A stretch of 64,000 bases of DNA from RUG721 sp040307385 (GTDB lineage Bacteria; Actinomycetota; Coriobacteriia; Coriobacteriales; Atopobiaceae), in the NCBI GenBank assembly GCA_040307385.1, contig JAWRJQ010000079.1, forward strand, positions 1 to 64,000. The letters are read 5' to 3'. The notes under the pieces are model-generated. The model was not told the origin of the DNA. It did no database searches and saw only the letters and a list, made by a program, of their open reading frames with translations. Every line of letters begins with the position of its first letter. Within the stretch, counting starts at the first letter, position 1. Below, one piece after another: positions 42,643 to 51,656 of this stretch. The position numbers and the translations under genes are program-made.

Positions 42643-43653
42643 ATGATATGTCCTGATTGCGGTGCGCGCATGGCAGACGGCACCTCGACGTGCCCGAGGT
42701 GCGGGCGCGATATGGGCGTCACCAACTCGATGCCGCGCGTGCGGGGCACCTGGTGCTCCTCGTGCGGCGCGCTCATCCCCGAGGATGTCTCGTCATGTCC
42801 CAAGTGCGGACTTCCCCTCAAGCCTGAGCGGCCCGTGCGACGCACGCGCGATATCCGCCTGCCCAAGGTTTCCGCATCGGACAGCACCTCTCAATTCAGC
42901 GCCATCGACGTGCCCGAACCCGACCCGAGCGATCGGGTCTTCGAGGCGAAGAGCGCCCTTCCGCCGGAGCCCGCCGACAACGACGATCACGTCTTCGGCT
43001 ACGACCGCATGGCGCATGTGCGCGTCATGATCATCGCCGCCATCGCGGCCCTCTTCGTCATGGGCGGATCGATCGTGCTCATCACGCACCCCTTCGATCC
43101 CGGTCGCTACGATCAGCGCGCCCGCGAGGACGCCGACACCTCGACGGCGGGCTCTCCGGGCCAGATCGAGTCGCTCACCGGGCAGGACGTGCGAGATGCG
43201 GCTCCCGACCTCGACCCCGGCTCATCGACCTTCGAGCGCCTGCACGAGCTCTATGTCGATCTGGCCGCCCTGGCGGAGCGGACCGACGAGCAGGAGGCGT
43301 ATTTCCTCGAGAACTACCTGCAGGAAGACTTCGACGTCCGCAACGCCGGACTCGCCGCATGCGAGGAGCTTCAAACCGACATCGCCGCAGCCGTCGATGC
43401 TCTGGAGCGGCTCGGCTCGTCGCCCGCCTATGCCGAAGACGCCGGCAATGCGGCGCAGCTCGGCCGCTGGCTGCTCTACCGCGCCGACATCCTCGTCGAT
43501 TCTTGGGAGCTCGATCTGGGCTTTCTCGCTCCGGCGTTGGTGCAGGACATCATCGACGCGACGTACTACTCCGATAAGGACGAGGACGGCGTGAGCATGA
43601 ACAAGCGGTACTTCGACGTTTGTTACGAAGATTGGGAGCCCCAGCAGCGATGA
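42643..43653 (+). CDS. double zinc-ribbon single-pass membrane protein
   Basis: 336 residues. Two N-terminal zinc ribbons: C3/C6-C17/C20 and C38/C41-C52/C55. A linker leads to one membrane helix (about 125-147), then an extracytoplasmic helical acidic domain (about 165-336). Zinc ribbons would be cytoplasmic. The overall plan recalls zinc-ribbon membrane proteins of Firmicutes and Actinobacteria, but no function is known. The start has GGGGGAG upstream. It lies between aconitase and the cyclophilin gene. Confidence 0.75.
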   Translation: MICPDCGARMADGTSTCPRCGRDMGVTNSMPRVRGTWCSSCGALIPEDVSSCPKCGLPLKPERPVRRTRDIRLPKVSASDSTSQFSAIDVPEPDPSDRVFEAKSALPPEPADNDDHVFGYDRMAHVRVMIIAAIAALFVMGGSIVLITHPFDPGRYDQRAREDADTSTAGSPGQIESLTGQDVRDAAPDLDPGSSTFERLHELYVDLAALAERTDEQEAYFLENYLQEDFDVRNAGLAACEELQTDIAAAVDALERLGSSPAYAEDAGNAAQLGRWLLYRADILVDSWELDLGFLAPALVQDIIDATYYSDKDEDGVSMNKRYFDVCYEDWEPQQR

Positions 43654-43751
43654 TGCGAAGTCTTTGCCGAATATGTGTGCTTCACGAATACATGATAGAA
43701 TGCCTTGATGCAGCTTTATGTGCTCTCTAAGTACGAAGGGGTAGACGATTC

Positions 43752-44300
43752 ATGGGCTTCATCTCCGATCCTCTCTATACGCCGAGCTACGCCATCCAGG
43801 GCGACGAAGTCGCTCGCGTTCTCACCTCGAAGGGCGAGATCGTGGTCAAGCTCGACGGCGCGGGCGCTCCCGTGCATGTTGCGAACTTCTGCGAGCTCGC
43901 CGAGGCGGGCTTTTACGATGATCTCAAGTTCCACCGCTATGTTCCCGGTTTCGTGATCCAGGGCGGCTGCCCCCATACGCGCACCATGGCGCCCGCAGAT
44001 GTGGCTGCGGGAAAGGCGGGCGAAGACGGGCTTCCCGGAACCGGAGGCCCCGGCTACCGCATCCGCGGGGAGTTCATCGCCAACCCCCGCAACAGCCATG
44101 AGGACGGTGCGCTCGCCATGGCGCGCAGCCAGGATCCCGATTCAGCCGGCTCGCAGTTCTATTTCTGCCTCGGACCCCAGCACGCGCTCGACGCGGGCTA
44201 TACCGTTTTCGGCCAGACCCTCGAGGGACGCGACGTCATCGCAGCGCTGCGCGCGGGGGACGTCATCCAGTCTGTTCGTATAGAGCACGTGCCCGCATAG
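43752..44300 (+). CDS. cyclophilin-type peptidyl-prolyl cis-trans isomerase
   Basis: Proline isomerase, 182 residues, no signal peptide, so cytoplasmic. Cyclophilin residues are visible: FHRYVPGFVIQGG (catalytic Arg region), GPGYRIRGEF, GALAMARS, GSQFYFCLGP and YTVFGQTLEG. The start at 43752 has GAAGGGGT upstream. It is followed after 24 bases by the TPR gene. A TAGAAT at 43696-43701 could be its -10 element. Confidence 0.93.
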   Translation: MGFISDPLYTPSYAIQGDEVARVLTSKGEIVVKLDGAGAPVHVANFCELAEAGFYDDLKFHRYVPGFVIQGGCPHTRTMAPADVAAGKAGEDGLPGTGGPGYRIRGEFIANPRNSHEDGALAMARSQDPDSAGSQFYFCLGPQHALDAGYTVFGQTLEGRDVIAALRAGDVIQSVRIEHVPA

Positions 44301-44324
44301 CACGCGTAAAGGAAGGGACCACCT

Positions 44325-45743
44325 GTGAATACCCAGGCATTCGAACTCGGCAAGAAGGCATATCAATCGAATGATTGGCTTGCGGCCGTCGCGTATCTTG
44401 GCGATGCCAAGGATTCCGGCGAGGTTTCCGGTGCCGCCGACCACATGCTCGGCAACGCCTACATGAAGCTCGGCCAGTATGATTCGGCTGCCGCCGCGTA
44501 CGGAAGCGCCCTTCAGGATGCCTCCTACGGCAAGGTGGGCGCGCTCTCATGCAACATGGGACGCGCGCTGCTCGCCGCCAACCGTCCCAAGGACGCCATC
44601 TCCGCGCTCATGCGCGCCGTGCAAGATCCCGATTACACCACGCCGTACAAGGCGTATCTCGCGCTCGGCGGCGCATACGAGCGCATCGACGACGTGCGCA
44701 ACGCCGGCATCGCCTATCGCAACGCGGCCATCGACGAGACCAACCCCAATCCTTCTGGCGCGCTCTCATCGCTGGGTTCCTGCTTCATGAAGCTCGGGCG
44801 TCCCATCGACGCCGTCGAGGCCTTCAGGACGGCCCTCGATTTCTCGAACACCCCCGCCCAGCAGAATGCCATCTTCAGCGATCTCGGGTTGGCCTACGTC
44901 GCGTCCAACCGCATGCCCGAGGCCGTCGGCGCCTTCGAGAAGGCCGTATCCGACGGAACCTTCGCGCTTTCCGCCGATGCCCAGGCCGCGTTCGATGCCG
45001 CCCGCAAGGCCGTGAGCGCACAGGGCGCCAAGCGCGGCGTCTCCGATACCGATGCGTTCCTCGCCTCCATGGGCTATGGGTCCGCACCCGTCGATCCGCT
45101 CGATCCCATGGGCGAGTCGGGCGAGCTCATGCCCTCTCCCGAGGACACGGGCTTCTTCTCGGTCACCGAGGCCGACCTCGTTGCCATCGACAAGCAGAAC
45201 CGCAAGATCCGCCGCAAGCACCGCCGCACCGGCCTCAAGGTGTTCCTGACGGTTCTCGTCATCGCGCTGCTGCTCGCAGGCATCTGCGGCTATGCCTATT
45301 ACCGGGGCTTCGGGTGGCCCACCCAGCAGAGCGTCGTCGAGAGCCTGTTCAAGGCCAACACCGACGGCGCCGACACCTCGGAGCTCTTTGCCGATACCGT
45401 CTCCGCCGATGCGCAGAGCGAGCTCCTCACGCTGCTTCCCTCCGGCGCAACGGTGGCGGTCACCGGCGTCGATCAGGAGATGACCGCATCCACCGTCTTC
45501 GCCACGGCTCAGCTGCGCGAGGGAGGGGAGCAGAGCTACACCATCAACCTGGTGCGCGACGGCATCGGCTGGAAGGTTGCCGGCATCGAGCCCGTCTATC
45601 TTTCGCAGGATGGGCAGACGCCCACGGTGACCACGACGGGTTTCGCGCCCACCGAGACGCAGACCGACGAGCAGTCCGATCAGTCGTCCGAACAGAATAA
45701 TGATGGCGAGTCCGAATCCTCCGATGGAGAGAACGCTAACTAA
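44325..45743 (+). CDS. TPR-repeat single-pass membrane protein
   Basis: 472 residues starting at GTG 44325 with AAAGGAAGGG upstream. Residues 1-230 are tandem TPR-like helical pairs (e.g. AADHMLGNAYMKLGQYDSAA, LSSLGSCFMKLGRPIDAVEA). A linker (about 235-295) ends in a basic KIRRKHRRTG just before one membrane helix (about 300-325). An extracytoplasmic domain (about 330-425) resembling a lipoprotein-type beta domain and an acidic, Gln/Ser-rich tail follow. It sits directly upstream of mreB, so a role in assembling the elongation machinery is possible but unproven. Confidence 0.78.
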   Translation: MNTQAFELGKKAYQSNDWLAAVAYLGDAKDSGEVSGAADHMLGNAYMKLGQYDSAAAAYGSALQDASYGKVGALSCNMGRALLAANRPKDAISALMRAVQDPDYTTPYKAYLALGGAYERIDDVRNAGIAYRNAAIDETNPNPSGALSSLGSCFMKLGRPIDAVEAFRTALDFSNTPAQQNAIFSDLGLAYVASNRMPEAVGAFEKAVSDGTFALSADAQAAFDAARKAVSAQGAKRGVSDTDAFLASMGYGSAPVDPLDPMGESGELMPSPEDTGFFSVTEADLVAIDKQNRKIRRKHRRTGLKVFLTVLVIALLLAGICGYAYYRGFGWPTQQSVVESLFKANTDGADTSELFADTVSADAQSELLTLLPSGATVAVTGVDQEMTASTVFATAQLREGGEQSYTINLVRDGIGWKVAGIEPVYLSQDGQTPTVTTTGFAPTETQTDEQSDQSSEQNNDGESESSDGENAN

Positions 45744-45783
45744 CCTATACTTGGGTTCCATTTGCTAGACGGGAAAGAGGGAC

Positions 45784-46827
45784 ATGTCATTTCTCGATTC
45801 ATTATTCGGTGAGACGGGCGGGGATCTTGCCATCGACCTGGGCACCGCGAACACCCTCGTCGCTGTTCGCGGGCAGGGCATCGTGCTCAACGAGCCCTCC
45901 GTCGTGGCCATCGATCGCAACGAGAACCGCGTGCTCGCCGTGGGCTCCGATGCAAAGCGCATGATCGGCCGCACCCCCGGCTCCATCATCGCCGAGCGCC
46001 CCCTCAAAGACGGCGTCATCGCCGACTTCGATGTGACCGAGGTCATGCTCCATTACTTCATCGAGAAGGCCCGCGAGCGCAGGTACCCTTGGTCCCCGCG
46101 CCCCCGCGTCGTCGTCTGCGTCCCCTCGGGCGTCACCTCCGTCGAGAAGCGCGCGGTGTTCGAGGCCACCATCCAGGCGGGCGCGCGCCAGGCCTACCTC
46201 ATCGAGGAGCCCATGGCGGCAGCCATCGGCGCCGATCTCCCCATAGAGGATCCGACGGGCTCCATGGTGGTCGATATCGGCGGCGGCACCACCGAGGTCG
46301 CCGTCATCGCCATGGGCGGCATCGTCGTCTCTCAGTCCATCCGCACTGCGGGCGACGAGTTCGACCAGACGATCCTCCAGCATGTGCGCGATGCCTACAA
46401 CCTTTCCATCGGCGAGCGCACGGCCGAAGACATCAAGATCAAGGTGGGCTCGGCCGCACCGCTTGCCGAGGAGCTCGACGTGGAGGTCAACGGCCGCGAC
46501 GTTATGAGCGGCCTGCCCAAGACCGTGCGCATCGAGTCCGAGGAGATCAGGCGCGCCCTCAACAGGCCCCTCGACGAGGTGACGAAGGCCGTCAAGGATG
46601 CGCTCGACGCAACGCCCCCCGACCTTGCCAGCGACCTCATGTACTACGGCATCCTGCTCACGGGCGGCGGCGGTCTGCTGCGCGGTCTCGACCAGCGGCT
46701 TCGCGAAGAGACGGGCGTGCCCGTCAACGTCAGCCCCACGGCGCTCGAGAACGTCGTCGTAGGCTGCGCGAAGGTTTTGGAGGCAAACGCGCTGTCCGGA
46801 GGCTTTGTCCAGAGCACGGGTCAGTAA
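45784..46827 (+). CDS. mreB: rod shape-determining protein MreB
   Basis: Bacterial actin homologue forming membrane-bound filaments that direct lateral wall synthesis. It is 347 residues. DLGTANTLV (phosphate 1), VDIGGGTTEVAVI (phosphate 2), EEPMAAAIGA and LTGGGGLLRG (adenosine loop) are the actin-fold motifs. The start has GGGAAAGAGGG upstream. It opens the mreBCD-mrdA-rodA unit, whose genes are 6-13 bases apart. Confidence 0.97.
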   Translation: MSFLDSLFGETGGDLAIDLGTANTLVAVRGQGIVLNEPSVVAIDRNENRVLAVGSDAKRMIGRTPGSIIAERPLKDGVIADFDVTEVMLHYFIEKARERRYPWSPRPRVVVCVPSGVTSVEKRAVFEATIQAGARQAYLIEEPMAAAIGADLPIEDPTGSMVVDIGGGTTEVAVIAMGGIVVSQSIRTAGDEFDQTILQHVRDAYNLSIGERTAEDIKIKVGSAAPLAEELDVEVNGRDVMSGLPKTVRIESEEIRRALNRPLDEVTKAVKDALDATPPDLASDLMYYGILLTGGGGLLRGLDQRLREETGVPVNVSPTALENVVVGCAKVLEANALSGGFVQSTGQ

Positions 46828-46839
46828 TCGGGTGACGGT

Positions 46840-47814
46840 ATGGCTGTCAGCCGCGAATATGGTTCAGGCCTTTCGGGTGCCACGCCCCCCACGGGCGGTC
46901 GTGCCCTGATCATCCTCGTGGTGCTTTCGCTCTCGCTGTTCACGATGAGCGTGCGCTCGGGCGACACGGGCGTGCTCGGCGCCGTGAGGAGCGGCTTTTC
47001 CTTCGTGACGACTCCGTTCCGCATCGTAGGCTCGGCGGTCACGGCTCCCATCTACGGTCTGGGCAACATCTTCGCCAACCTCACCGCCGACCAGGCGACC
47101 CTCTCCGAGCTGCGCGAGGAGAACGATGCGCTCCGCCAACGCAACGTCGAGCTCGAGGAGCAGGCGCTGCTGGCCGACCGTCTCACGGAGCTCATGGAGA
47201 TCCAATCCACCTACAACCTCCAGTCCGTCTCCGCGCGCGTCATCTCGGGATCGACCGACTCATGGACGTCCACCATCACCATCGACAAGGGCTCTGCGGC
47301 GGGCCTCGCCGTGGGCATGCCCGTCATGGACGGGTCGGGCGTCATCGGCCAGATCTCATCCGTCTCGCCCAACAGCGCGGTCGTGCGCCTCATCTTCGAC
47401 GAGGGTTCCTCCGTTCCCGTGATGATCCAGTCGAACAGGGCCCAGGGCATGCTCAACGGATCGGCGGGAGGCGGGCTCTCGCTCGATCTCGTGCGCTCCG
47501 ATCTCACCGTCGAAATCGACGATATCGTGATCACGAGCGGTTTGGGCGGGGTGTATCCCAAGGGTCTCCCCGTGGGGCGCGTCTCGGTTGTCGGGCGCAA
47601 TCCCGGCGCCCTCTACCTCGACATCTCCGTCGAGGCGTACTCGCACGTCCAATCGCTCGAGGAGGTGCTCGTCATCACCTCGCTCACCGACGAGCAACGT
47701 GCCTCGGCCGAGGATATCGAGGAAGCCGATGCCCAGGAGATGAGCGCCATCAACGATGTCTCCGACGTCGAGGTGCGCGAGGACGAGGCCGCCGACGACG
47801 GGGAATCGCGGTGA
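46840..47814 (+). CDS. mreC: rod shape-determining protein MreC
   Basis: Single-pass protein linking MreB to the periplasmic PBP2/RodA complex. It is 324 residues. One membrane helix (about 17-36) is followed by a coiled coil (about 82-120) and the MreC beta domain (about 130-280, including GSAAGLAVGMPVMDGSGVIG and SGLGGVYPKGLPVG). Residues about 288-324 are a strongly acidic tail. It begins 12 bases after mreB. Confidence 0.95.
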   Translation: MAVSREYGSGLSGATPPTGGRALIILVVLSLSLFTMSVRSGDTGVLGAVRSGFSFVTTPFRIVGSAVTAPIYGLGNIFANLTADQATLSELREENDALRQRNVELEEQALLADRLTELMEIQSTYNLQSVSARVISGSTDSWTSTITIDKGSAAGLAVGMPVMDGSGVIGQISSVSPNSAVVRLIFDEGSSVPVMIQSNRAQGMLNGSAGGGLSLDLVRSDLTVEIDDIVITSGLGGVYPKGLPVGRVSVVGRNPGALYLDISVEAYSHVQSLEEVLVITSLTDEQRASAEDIEEADAQEMSAINDVSDVEVREDEAADDGESR

Positions 47815-47820
47815 TCGACC

Positions 47821-48363
47821 ATGCAGGGCATCGATAAGAACACCAAGCGGCGTCTCACGCTCGTGCTCACGCTCGTCTGCGCCGTGCTGCAGCTCGCAAT
47901 CGCCCCCAACCTGCCCTTCTTCTCGGGCAGGGCCAATTTCATGCTCATCCTGAGCGCGCTCATGGCCCAGCTCTTCGGCGGGCGCTACGGCACCGTCGCG
48001 GGGTTCTTATCCGGGCTCTTCTTCGACTTCTGCTCCACGAGCCCCCTCGGTCTCATGGCGCTCCTGCTCACCATCTCGTCGTACGTGCTCGGATACGAGG
48101 TGCGCAACAAGCTTAACGACGGCACCAAGGTCTCCATCACGCAGTTCTCGATCGCTTCCTTCGCCGTGTCCGGCGCCTATGCGCTCGCGCTCGTCATGGT
48201 GGAGCGCGTGGGCTTTCTCGAGGCGATCTTCATGCGCGCTCTTCCCACCGCCGTCATCACCATCATCTGCTACCTCCCGTTCTTGATGATCCTCTCGCGC
48301 AATCGCGGAGGGTTCACGCTCTCATCGAGCAGAGGGCCCGGCCGTTCGAGCCGGCTTCATTAG
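47821..48363 (+). CDS. mreD: rod shape-determining protein MreD
   Basis: 180-residue integral membrane protein with about five helices. LFGGRYGTVAGFLSGLFFDF is the characteristic MreD segment. It lies 6 bases after mreC and before mrdA. Identification rests on hydrophobic profile, this segment and position in the mre operon. Confidence 0.92.
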   Translation: MQGIDKNTKRRLTLVLTLVCAVLQLAIAPNLPFFSGRANFMLILSALMAQLFGGRYGTVAGFLSGLFFDFCSTSPLGLMALLLTISSYVLGYEVRNKLNDGTKVSITQFSIASFAVSGAYALALVMVERVGFLEAIFMRALPTAVITIICYLPFLMILSRNRGGFTLSSSRGPGRSSRLH

Positions 48364-48374
48364 GGGCGATGCGC

Positions 48375-50438
48375 ATGGACATCTCGCTCGTCATCATCAT
48401 CGCAGCGCTCATCCTCGCCGCAGCGCTCATCATCGTCTACGTGATCTCCGCCCGCTCCGAATCGAGCTTCTCCTTCGATATCGGCGGTGCAGCGCCCACC
48501 GCAGCAGGCGGCTCCGACACGTCGGCCGAGAAGACCTTCTCGGGCCGTCTCAAGGGCCTGTTCGTCTACGTGTGCGCCATCTTCGCCACGCTGCTCGCGC
48601 GCCTATGGTCGATGCAGCTCGTCTCGAGCGAGGAGTACACGCGTCTCTCCGAGCTCAACCGCACGCGCACCATCAGGACGGCGGCGCCGCGCGGGCGCAT
48701 CCTCGATCGCAACGGCATCGAGATGGTCACCAATCGTCCGAGCCTCACGGTGGTTGCCGATCCCGATGCGGTGAGCGACGTCGTGGAGGTCCAGCTGCTC
48801 TCCAACCTCTGCGGCATGCCCTATATGGCGACGCGCCGCAAGATCAGGGACGAGTCGGCGGGCGCCCAGAGCAAGCGCGTCGTCTCCATCGACGTGTCGC
48901 GCCGCGTCGTGGCGTTCATCGCGGCCCATCCCGAGGTGTTTCCCAGCGTCGATGTCGAGCAGCGTTCCGAGCGCTTCTATCCGCACGGCTCGCTGGCCGC
49001 CCACGTCGTGGGCTACACCGGCACCGTGACGGCCGAGCAGCTCGAGAGCAACACCGATGAGCAGGGTTCCATCGTCTACCATTCGGGCGACACCGTGGGC
49101 CAGGCGGGCGTGGAGTACCAGTACGAGTCGGTGCTCCAGGGCATCAGCGGCGAGCAGACCGTCCATGTCGATTCGGGCGGCACCGTGCTCGATTATGTGT
49201 CCCATGTGGACGCGCAATCGGGCTCCGACCTCGTGCTCACCATCGACGCCAAGATCCAGGAGGCGGCCGAGCGCTCGCTCGTCAACGTGACCAACTCCAT
49301 CCGGGCTCAGGGATACCCTGCCAGCTCGGGCTGCGCGGTCGCCGTGGAGTGCGCCACCGGCGAGATCATCGCCATGGCGAGCCTCCCCACCTATTCGCCG
49401 AGCGTCTTCGTGGGAGGTATCTCCAACTCCGACTGGGACATGCTTTCGGATGAGAAGAACAACTATCCGCTCTTCAATCGCGCCATCTCGGGCCAGTATC
49501 CCGCCGCCTCCACCATCAAGGCGCTTTCATCGCTCGCCGCGCTCGAATACAACATCGTCGATGACAAATCGTCGTGGAACTGCACCGGCTGGTGGACCGG
49601 TTTCGGCGAGGATTACGGCATGGCGTGCTGGGTGAAGGAAGGCCACGGCTACATCGATCTGCAGCGCGGCATCACCATGTCGTGCGACGTGGTCTACTAC
49701 GAGATCGGCAAGGGCTTCTACTATTCCGACGAACCCGACGGCCTGCAGAAGACCTACCGCAAATTCGGCCTCGGGCAGAAGGCGGGCATCGACCTCCCCA
49801 GCGAGGAGAGCGGGCGCGTTCCCGATGCGGAGTGGAAGTGGGACTACTTCTCCGACGCAACCGATCAGCAGCGTCGCTGGCAGGGCGGCGACAACTGCAA
49901 TATCGCCATCGGCCAGGGCGACATGCTCGTGACCTGCCTGCAGATGGTCGATGCCTATTGCGGCATCGCCAACGACGGCTTCATCATGCGGCCCCATGTG
50001 CTCAAGAGCGTCCGTTCGGCCACGGGGGAGGGGAGCGTCATCGACTACAAGCCCGAGGTGCTCTACGAGTGCCCCGAGCCCCAGAAGAGCCTCGATCTCG
50101 TCAAGGCGGGCCTCAAAGGCGTCGTCTACGAGGAATCGTGGACGCAGGCGCAGCATTGGGTCAACATGTCGGTGGAGGTCATGGGCAAGACGGGCACGGG
50201 CGAGACGCCCAACGACGATCCCGTAGGCTGGTTCGTCGGCATCTGCCCCATCGAGAATCCCCGATACGTGGTGGGGGCGTGCATCGACGAGGTGCTCGAA
50301 GGCGCGCAGTCGGGCATGTACGTCGTGCGCGACATCATGGGCGCCATCTACAATCAGCCCGACACCCTCTTCCCGTACAACGTCGCCGACACGAGCGCCG
50401 ACGCCACGAGCGCCGACGATGATGCGGGCGACCGGTAG
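48375..50438 (+). CDS. mrdA: penicillin-binding protein 2 (class B transpeptidase)
   Basis: Cross-links peptidoglycan during elongation with RodA. It is 687 residues from ATG 48375, which fits AGGGG (48362-48366) better than ATG 48369. The dimerisation domain (about 90-300, RGRILDRNG) precedes the transpeptidase: STIK (S379-K382), SCD (436-438) and KTG (605-607). Two hydrophobic helices precede the catalytic part (3-25 and 61-79), whereas PBP2 normally has one. A 35-residue polar stretch separates them. The C-terminus ends in an acidic Asp/Ala/Thr repeat. Confidence 0.95.
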   Translation: MDISLVIIIAALILAAALIIVYVISARSESSFSFDIGGAAPTAAGGSDTSAEKTFSGRLKGLFVYVCAIFATLLARLWSMQLVSSEEYTRLSELNRTRTIRTAAPRGRILDRNGIEMVTNRPSLTVVADPDAVSDVVEVQLLSNLCGMPYMATRRKIRDESAGAQSKRVVSIDVSRRVVAFIAAHPEVFPSVDVEQRSERFYPHGSLAAHVVGYTGTVTAEQLESNTDEQGSIVYHSGDTVGQAGVEYQYESVLQGISGEQTVHVDSGGTVLDYVSHVDAQSGSDLVLTIDAKIQEAAERSLVNVTNSIRAQGYPASSGCAVAVECATGEIIAMASLPTYSPSVFVGGISNSDWDMLSDEKNNYPLFNRAISGQYPAASTIKALSSLAALEYNIVDDKSSWNCTGWWTGFGEDYGMACWVKEGHGYIDLQRGITMSCDVVYYEIGKGFYYSDEPDGLQKTYRKFGLGQKAGIDLPSEESGRVPDAEWKWDYFSDATDQQRRWQGGDNCNIAIGQGDMLVTCLQMVDAYCGIANDGFIMRPHVLKSVRSATGEGSVIDYKPEVLYECPEPQKSLDLVKAGLKGVVYEESWTQAQHWVNMSVEVMGKTGTGETPNDDPVGWFVGICPIENPRYVVGACIDEVLEGAQSGMYVVRDIMGAIYNQPDTLFPYNVADTSADATSADDDAGDR

Positions 50439-50450
50439 GAGGTGCAGGCC

Positions 50451-51632
50451 ATGGTTTTGAACGCACAGCATATGGCTCGCACGCCCGACGTGGGCGAGCG
50501 CCTCAACCGCGACCGGGGCGTGCTGTCGAACCTCTATCTGGCGCAGCTCATCCCTGCGCTTCTGCTCATCATATACGGTGCGGTCGTCATCTGGTCGGCT
50601 TCGCTCACCAATCCCAACGCCGTCTTCTCGCGCCACCTCTTCGGCATCGCGCTCGGCCTCGTCGCCGCGATCCTGATCTGGCGCTTCGACACCCGCGGCT
50701 TATCGAACATGTCCTTGGTGCTGCTCGTCTTGGATGCGCTGCTGCTCATCTCGCCGCACATACCGGGCCTCTCGTGGACCACCATGGGCATGACGGGCTG
50801 GGTGAAGATCCCCTTCATCAACATGACGATGCAGCCCTCCGAGCCCGCCAAGCTCGTGACGATCCTTTTCATCGCGTCGATTTGCGCCGAGTACAACGGT
50901 AGGATCGAGAGCCTGCGCGACTACGTGCGCCTCTGCGCCATGCTCTGCATACCGTTTTTCCTCATCCTCGCCCAGCCCGACCTCGGCACCGGGCTCATCA
51001 TCCTGGTCACGGGCGCGATCATCATCATCTGCGCCGGCCCCAAACCCTCCTGGGTGCTCTTCACCATTGCGCTCATCGTTGCGGGGTCCGCGTTCATCAT
51101 CATCGAGTCGCAGATCGAGGGCATTCCGCACATCCTGAAGACCTACCAGCTCAACCGCCTCATCGTCTTCGTCGACCCCTCGGTCGACCCTTATGGGAGC
51201 GCCTATAACCTCCAGCAGGCCAAGATCGCCGTGGGTTCGGGCGGCCTGCTCGGCAAAGGCCTCGGAAACGCCACGCAGGCAGCGGGCGGCTTTCTCCCCG
51301 AATCGCATACCGACTTCGTGTTCGCCCTGCTCGCCGAGGAGTTCGGCTTTGCGGGATCGGTCCTTCTGCTCGGCCTATACGCATGGACGATCATCGCCAC
51401 GGTGCTGCTCGCCATGCGCATAGAAGCGCCGTTCCCCAAGCTCATCCTCGTGGGCTGCGTGGCCATGTGGTCGTTCCAGGTGCTCGAGAACGTGGGCATG
51501 TGCATCGGCATCATGCCCATCACGGGCATCCCCCTTCCGTTCATCAGTTTCGGGTCTTCGTCAATGCTCGCTCAGATCATGGCCGTGGGTATGGTTCAAT
51601 CGATATGGCGGCATAGGCAGAAGTCCGGTTAG
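50451..51632 (+). CDS. rodA: SEDS-family peptidoglycan glycosyltransferase RodA
   Basis: Polymerises glycan strands from lipid II in the elongasome. It is 393 residues with about ten helices. SEDS features are visible: WVKIPFINMTMQPSEPAKL, AQPDLGTG, NLQQAKIAVGSGGLLGKGLG, LPESHTDFVFALLAEEFGF and the terminal GIPLPFISFGSSSM. ATG 50451 with AGGAGG 8 bases upstream is chosen over GTG 50442, which lies inside that ribosome site. It starts 12 bases after mrdA. Confidence 0.96.
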   Translation: MVLNAQHMARTPDVGERLNRDRGVLSNLYLAQLIPALLLIIYGAVVIWSASLTNPNAVFSRHLFGIALGLVAAILIWRFDTRGLSNMSLVLLVLDALLLISPHIPGLSWTTMGMTGWVKIPFINMTMQPSEPAKLVTILFIASICAEYNGRIESLRDYVRLCAMLCIPFFLILAQPDLGTGLIILVTGAIIIICAGPKPSWVLFTIALIVAGSAFIIIESQIEGIPHILKTYQLNRLIVFVDPSVDPYGSAYNLQQAKIAVGSGGLLGKGLGNATQAAGGFLPESHTDFVFALLAEEFGFAGSVLLLGLYAWTIIATVLLAMRIEAPFPKLILVGCVAMWSFQVLENVGMCIGIMPITGIPLPFISFGSSSMLAQIMAVGMVQSIWRHRQKSG

Positions 51633-51656
51633 GCATCGGGCTGCGAGAGGATCGAC

